Source of the DNA: Candidatus Bathyarchaeota archaeon
Lineage (GTDB): Archaea; Thermoproteota; Bathyarchaeia; Bathyarchaeales; Bathyarchaeaceae
Direction: 5' to 3'
Assembly (NCBI GenBank): GCA_020348365.1
Contig: CP070749.1
Span: forward strand, 472,992-505,263
DNA: 32,272 bases
Shown here: positions 29,471 to 32,272 of the stretch, one piece after another
How the letters are laid out: every line of letters begins with the position of its first letter
Numbering within the stretch: the stretch's first letter is position 1
Notes under the pieces: generated by a model
The model's database searches: none
Told to the model about the DNA's origin: nothing
Seen by the model: only the letters and a program-made list of their open reading frames with translations
Translations under genes and position numbers: made by a program

Positions 29471-32047
29471 ATGAAGAAATGGTTTAGGCTAATCTCTCTT
29501 CTGGCATTGATAATAGCTGGAGCATTTGCTTTTGCAGGTGGATCGCTTCTTCCAGTCACATATGCGACTTACGTAGAAGGGACCATTACTCAAGACACGA
29601 CTTGGACGTTGACGGACAGTCCATTCGTGGTGTCCAAACGCGTAGTTGTTCGTCCAGGCGTCACGTTAACAATAGAGCCTGGAGTCGAGGTGAGGTTCGG
29701 AGGAGATTTCCAGATACTGGTAGAAGGCCGCCTGCAAGCGTGCGGTGAAGAGAATAATACAATAACCTTCACCTCAAACAAAGATCAACCCGGAGCAGGG
29801 GATTGGAATACCACCAGCTTCATTGGAGCCGAACCATCCACGCTAGAGTACTGTGTTATGCAATACGCTAAACACGCAATGACCATCAGCAGTAGTGAAG
29901 TGACGATTGAGAATTGTGAAATATCCAACAATCTTGAGAGTGGAATCAGCATAACTGGTTACAACCAACTCACAATACACGACAATGAGATAAGCCAAAA
30001 CAGAGACGGCGTAGTCTTAACCGGAGGCTCAGCCACAGGAGTGAGCATAGGAGACAATATCATAATGAGCAACTCAGAATCCGGAATAAAACTTGCCGCC
30101 GATAATTATGTAGATCTTGTGATTACGGACAACATTCTCTCAGCCAACAACAACGGATTTCTGGTTTCAGGAGAAGCAAGCACACGTATAACAAGAAACT
30201 CTATCTCCTACAACACAATCGGAATCTTCTACACGGGCGGAAGTAATCACGTAGCAGAAGACAATGACATATACGCCAACATATTGGGCATGGACGTATC
30301 AGCAGGAGCTACCGTCGATGCAGAATACAACTACTGGGGGCACGCAAGCGGACCCTACCATGAATCTTTGAACCCGGCTGGAGAGGGCAATCCTGTTGGC
30401 GGCGTCGGAGCTAATCTAGATTTCATATTCTGGCTAACTGCACCAATCAACCATATCAATAAGCGCCCTACAGCAAGGCTCTATACAGACAAAAACCTTG
30501 TTTCACCGAATCAGACAGTCACATTCCTCGCTACAACCTCAAGTGACGAGGGGCGTGTTGACAAGTACCGCTTCAACTTCGGAGATGGAGAAACTAGCGG
30601 ATGGACAACACTCTCAATCTTCACGCATCAATATTACTCGCTTGGGAGCTACAATGCAAGCGTTACTGTAATGGATGACTTCAGCGTTTGGAGCAACAAT
30701 GAAGCGGGAGCAACAATAGATGTTCAAAACCTCGAACCTACAGAAGTTTCTATTGCTCCAAACCACTGTAGAGTGTTCTCAGAAGCAGAAGTTCCATTGA
30801 CGGTTCAAGTGGCATATGGGGTCAGTGCAGTGGAGAATGCTAACGTTAATCTATTCGCAATAAGAAGCGGAAACCTAACATCTTCATCTGGCTTAACAAA
30901 TTCAACAGGTCACTTCACGACAACATTCATTGCGCCAAACGTGACTCGCATAACTCATGTAAGAATAACTGCAACAGCCTCAAAAAGCGGCTATGCACAA
31001 GGCTCAGACTACATATATGTCACAGTTCTACCGCCAGTACTCGTCGATCTTACAGCCGACCCCGTCTTGATTGAGACTGAAACAACATCCGAGGTGACAG
31101 CTTATGTTACGTATAATGGCCAGCCAGTTGCAGAAACCTTCGTTACCATACGGTCAGATGGAGGAGGCAACTTTTCAGCAACCACTGGGACGACGGACTC
31201 GAATGGCAGATGCACCTTTACCTTCACCGCTCCGAAGATATTGGCCCAGCTTAACATCACCTTGACTGCAATCGCTACGAAGGCCGGATACTTCGAGGGT
31301 ATAGGTCAAAGAGAGATAATTGTGGCACCAAAAGTCTTCATTGTTGAAGTCATAGCCGAGCCAACAACGATCAGTTCTGAAGAGACATCGTCCTTGACCG
31401 TCTACGTCATACGCAACGCCATCCCGATTTCAGAAGTAAACATTACGATGTCCGCGGAGTACGGAAGCTTCTCACCAGAAAATGGAGTCACCGACTCAAA
31501 TGGAGAGGCAACGTTTACTTTCATAGCTCCGCAAACCTTCACACAACTTAATTTCAACATCACAGCGAAGGCCGCAAAGACGGGATACGCTGATTGTGAA
31601 GACCAAGTTGAGATAACCGTAAATCCTGGAACGCTGGGCGTTCATATCACTGCGCTCCCCTTCACAGTCGAGTCAAGAGGCGAAGTGACCATAATCGTTC
31701 ATGTGGCTTACAATGCACAGCCTATTGCAGACGCCCTTGTCACCATACAGTCCGAAGGTGAGGGTGACTTTCCACAAAACGAGGCGGTCACCGACGCAGA
31801 TGGAGACGCCACATTCACCTTCATAGCGCCCGAAGTGAACATGGAATCAGGTGTCGCGATAATAGTGACGGCGGCAAAATCTGGATACGTGAACGGAGAG
31901 AATCTGATAATAGTGACTGTAAGCCCTGCGCAGGGGATATTGGGCTTGCCACCGACAACCATACTCATTATCGTGGTCATAATCGCGGTGGTCGTTATTG
32001 TGCTCATCTTGCTGAAGATGAAGATCATATACATATCTCGGGAGTAG
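29471..32047 (+). CDS. Cell-surface protein: beta-helix, PKD and four Ig-like repeats, membrane anchor
   Basis: This 858-residue protein is built for the outer cell surface. Residues 1-32 are a signal peptide (MKKWFRLISLLALIIAGAFAF). Residues about 55-290 form a right-handed parallel beta-helix (NosD/pectate-lyase type) with many ITxNxIS-like turns, closing with YNYWGHASGP. Residues 333-418 are a PKD domain with FNFGDGETS. Four tandem Ig-like repeats of about 98 residues follow (about 424-520, 523-619, 622-718, 722-818), each with TDSNGxxTFTFxAP-like and AxKxGYxxG motifs. A C-terminal helix (829-848) and a short basic tail anchor it. Adhesion or glycan binding is plausible but not shown. The repeats resemble Big_1/invasin-type domains. 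Its promoter carries the 20-bp shared element. Confidence 0.9.
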   Translation: MKKWFRLISLLALIIAGAFAFAGGSLLPVTYATYVEGTITQDTTWTLTDSPFVVSKRVVVRPGVTLTIEPGVEVRFGGDFQILVEGRLQACGEENNTITFTSNKDQPGAGDWNTTSFIGAEPSTLEYCVMQYAKHAMTISSSEVTIENCEISNNLESGISITGYNQLTIHDNEISQNRDGVVLTGGSATGVSIGDNIIMSNSESGIKLAADNYVDLVITDNILSANNNGFLVSGEASTRITRNSISYNTIGIFYTGGSNHVAEDNDIYANILGMDVSAGATVDAEYNYWGHASGPYHESLNPAGEGNPVGGVGANLDFIFWLTAPINHINKRPTARLYTDKNLVSPNQTVTFLATTSSDEGRVDKYRFNFGDGETSGWTTLSIFTHQYYSLGSYNASVTVMDDFSVWSNNEAGATIDVQNLEPTEVSIAPNHCRVFSEAEVPLTVQVAYGVSAVENANVNLFAIRSGNLTSSSGLTNSTGHFTTTFIAPNVTRITHVRITATASKSGYAQGSDYIYVTVLPPVLVDLTADPVLIETETTSEVTAYVTYNGQPVAETFVTIRSDGGGNFSATTGTTDSNGRCTFTFTAPKILAQLNITLTAIATKAGYFEGIGQREIIVAPKVFIVEVIAEPTTISSEETSSLTVYVIRNAIPISEVNITMSAEYGSFSPENGVTDSNGEATFTFIAPQTFTQLNFNITAKAAKTGYADCEDQVEITVNPGTLGVHITALPFTVESRGEVTIIVHVAYNAQPIADALVTIQSEGEGDFPQNEAVTDADGDATFTFIAPEVNMESGVAIIVTAAKSGYVNGENLIIVTVSPAQGILGLPPTTILIIVVIIAVVVIVLILLKMKIIYISRE

Positions 32048-32103
32048 GAATGCGTTGCCGTTCGCTGTCAAACAGATTCCGGGAGAATCAGGATAAGTGT
32101 GTA

Positions 32104-32123
32104 GTAAGACGTAAGATTTAATA
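32104..32123 (+). promoter_or_regulatory. Shared promoter element, copy 2 (upstream of the last gene)
   Basis: The same 20 bases as at 29410-29429, with TTTAATA 36 nt before the ATG at 32160. The close match in spacing (41 against 36 nt) argues for a functional promoter or regulator site. Confidence 0.6.
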
Positions 32124-32159
32124 AAACCTGAACAAACCATATAGGTAGGAAAAAGCACA

Positions 32160-32272
32160 ATGTCACAAGTCAAAAAGACACTCGCCAAGCTAAGACGCAT
32201 AAAATTCAGCATTGACCTTGAAAGAATAAGGAAACGAAAGGTAAAATACATACCATCAGCCCCTCCAAAAGC
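32160..32272 (+). CDS. Unidentified protein with basic N-terminus, cut by the window edge
   Basis: An ATG at 32160, preceded by AGGTAGG, opens a frame that runs off the right edge after 37 codons. The visible part is strongly basic: KKTLAKLRRIKFSIDLERI followed by RKRKVKYIPSAPPK. It has no signal peptide. I cannot name the family from so little. It shares its promoter element with the surface-protein gene upstream, which suggests common control. Confidence 0.6.
   Translation, partial: MSQVKKTLAKLRRIKFSIDLERIRKRKVKYIPSAPPK

Noticed and set aside
29410..32123. The 20-bp repeat as part of a CRISPR or transposon end
   Set aside because: There are only two copies 2.7 kb apart, in direct orientation, each containing a TATA word at promoter distance. 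No spacers, transposase or target duplication are visible.

Overview
The window looks like part of a chromosome from an archaeon of the TACK group. A member of Bathyarchaeia or a close relative seems plausible, but this is an inference from gene content and nothing here proves it. The archaeal signature genes are ABCE1/Rli1, an archaeal-type triosephosphate isomerase, all four core KEOPS subunits (Kae1, Bud32, Cgi121, Pcc1), ribosomal protein S15 of the S13e type, a GAN-type RecJ nuclease, archaeal NadM, DUF211, a TFE-beta/Rpc34-like factor with an iron-sulfur site, and a proteasome beta subunit of the 'PGAT' type. Promoters are AT-rich TATA boxes about 40 nt upstream of start codons. TTG and GTG starts are common and are often supported by purine-rich Shine-Dalgarno (SD) sites.

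Layout. 1-443 holds the N-terminal part of a glycogen-debranching enzyme (minus strand). 757-4520 is a minus-strand block read as acidic microprotein, ABCE1, triosephosphate isomerase and DUF89 phosphatase. 4643-5602 is an isoaspartyl peptidase/asparaginase. 5800-6970 (plus) encodes Sua5 and a Tan1-like THUMP protein. 6967-8418 (minus) encodes Cgi121, a phosphoribosyltransferase and a 54-residue protein behind a palindromic control region. 8684-14278 is a histidine-utilisation cluster: ftcD, hutI, hutU, hutH. 14427-16437 (minus) carries an atypical kinase, a DUF211 protein and NadM. 16596-18912 (plus) carries a membrane protein, a proteasome beta subunit and an AMMECR1 protein. 18959-19673 is degraded DNA containing an integrase fragment with in-frame stop codons. 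19751-21804 (plus) holds a MurG/MGT-like glycosyltransferase and nadC. 21927-23858 (minus) holds a DUF4152-like protein, RlmE and TFE-beta. 24049-28536 (plus) is a run of kae1, bud32, XTP pyrophosphatase, rps15, recJ/GAN and pcc1. The end carries a winged-helix regulator (minus), an 858-residue cell-surface protein and the start of another gene that shares a 20-bp promoter element with it.

How the genes fit together. The main theme is translation and RNA modification: Sua5 plus KEOPS form a complete set for tRNA t6A synthesis, with Tan1 (tRNA acetylation), RlmE (rRNA methylation), ABCE1 (ribosome recycling), S15 and a transcription initiation factor. A second theme is histidine catabolism to glutamate through formiminoglutamate. 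NadC and NadM supply NAD, which HutU needs as a cofactor. The most unusual items are the 23-residue, almost all-glutamate microprotein upstream of ABCE1, the repeated promoter element near the right end, the palindromic region at 8478-8542, the decayed integrase, and a proteasome beta subunit with Ala at the catalytic Thr position.
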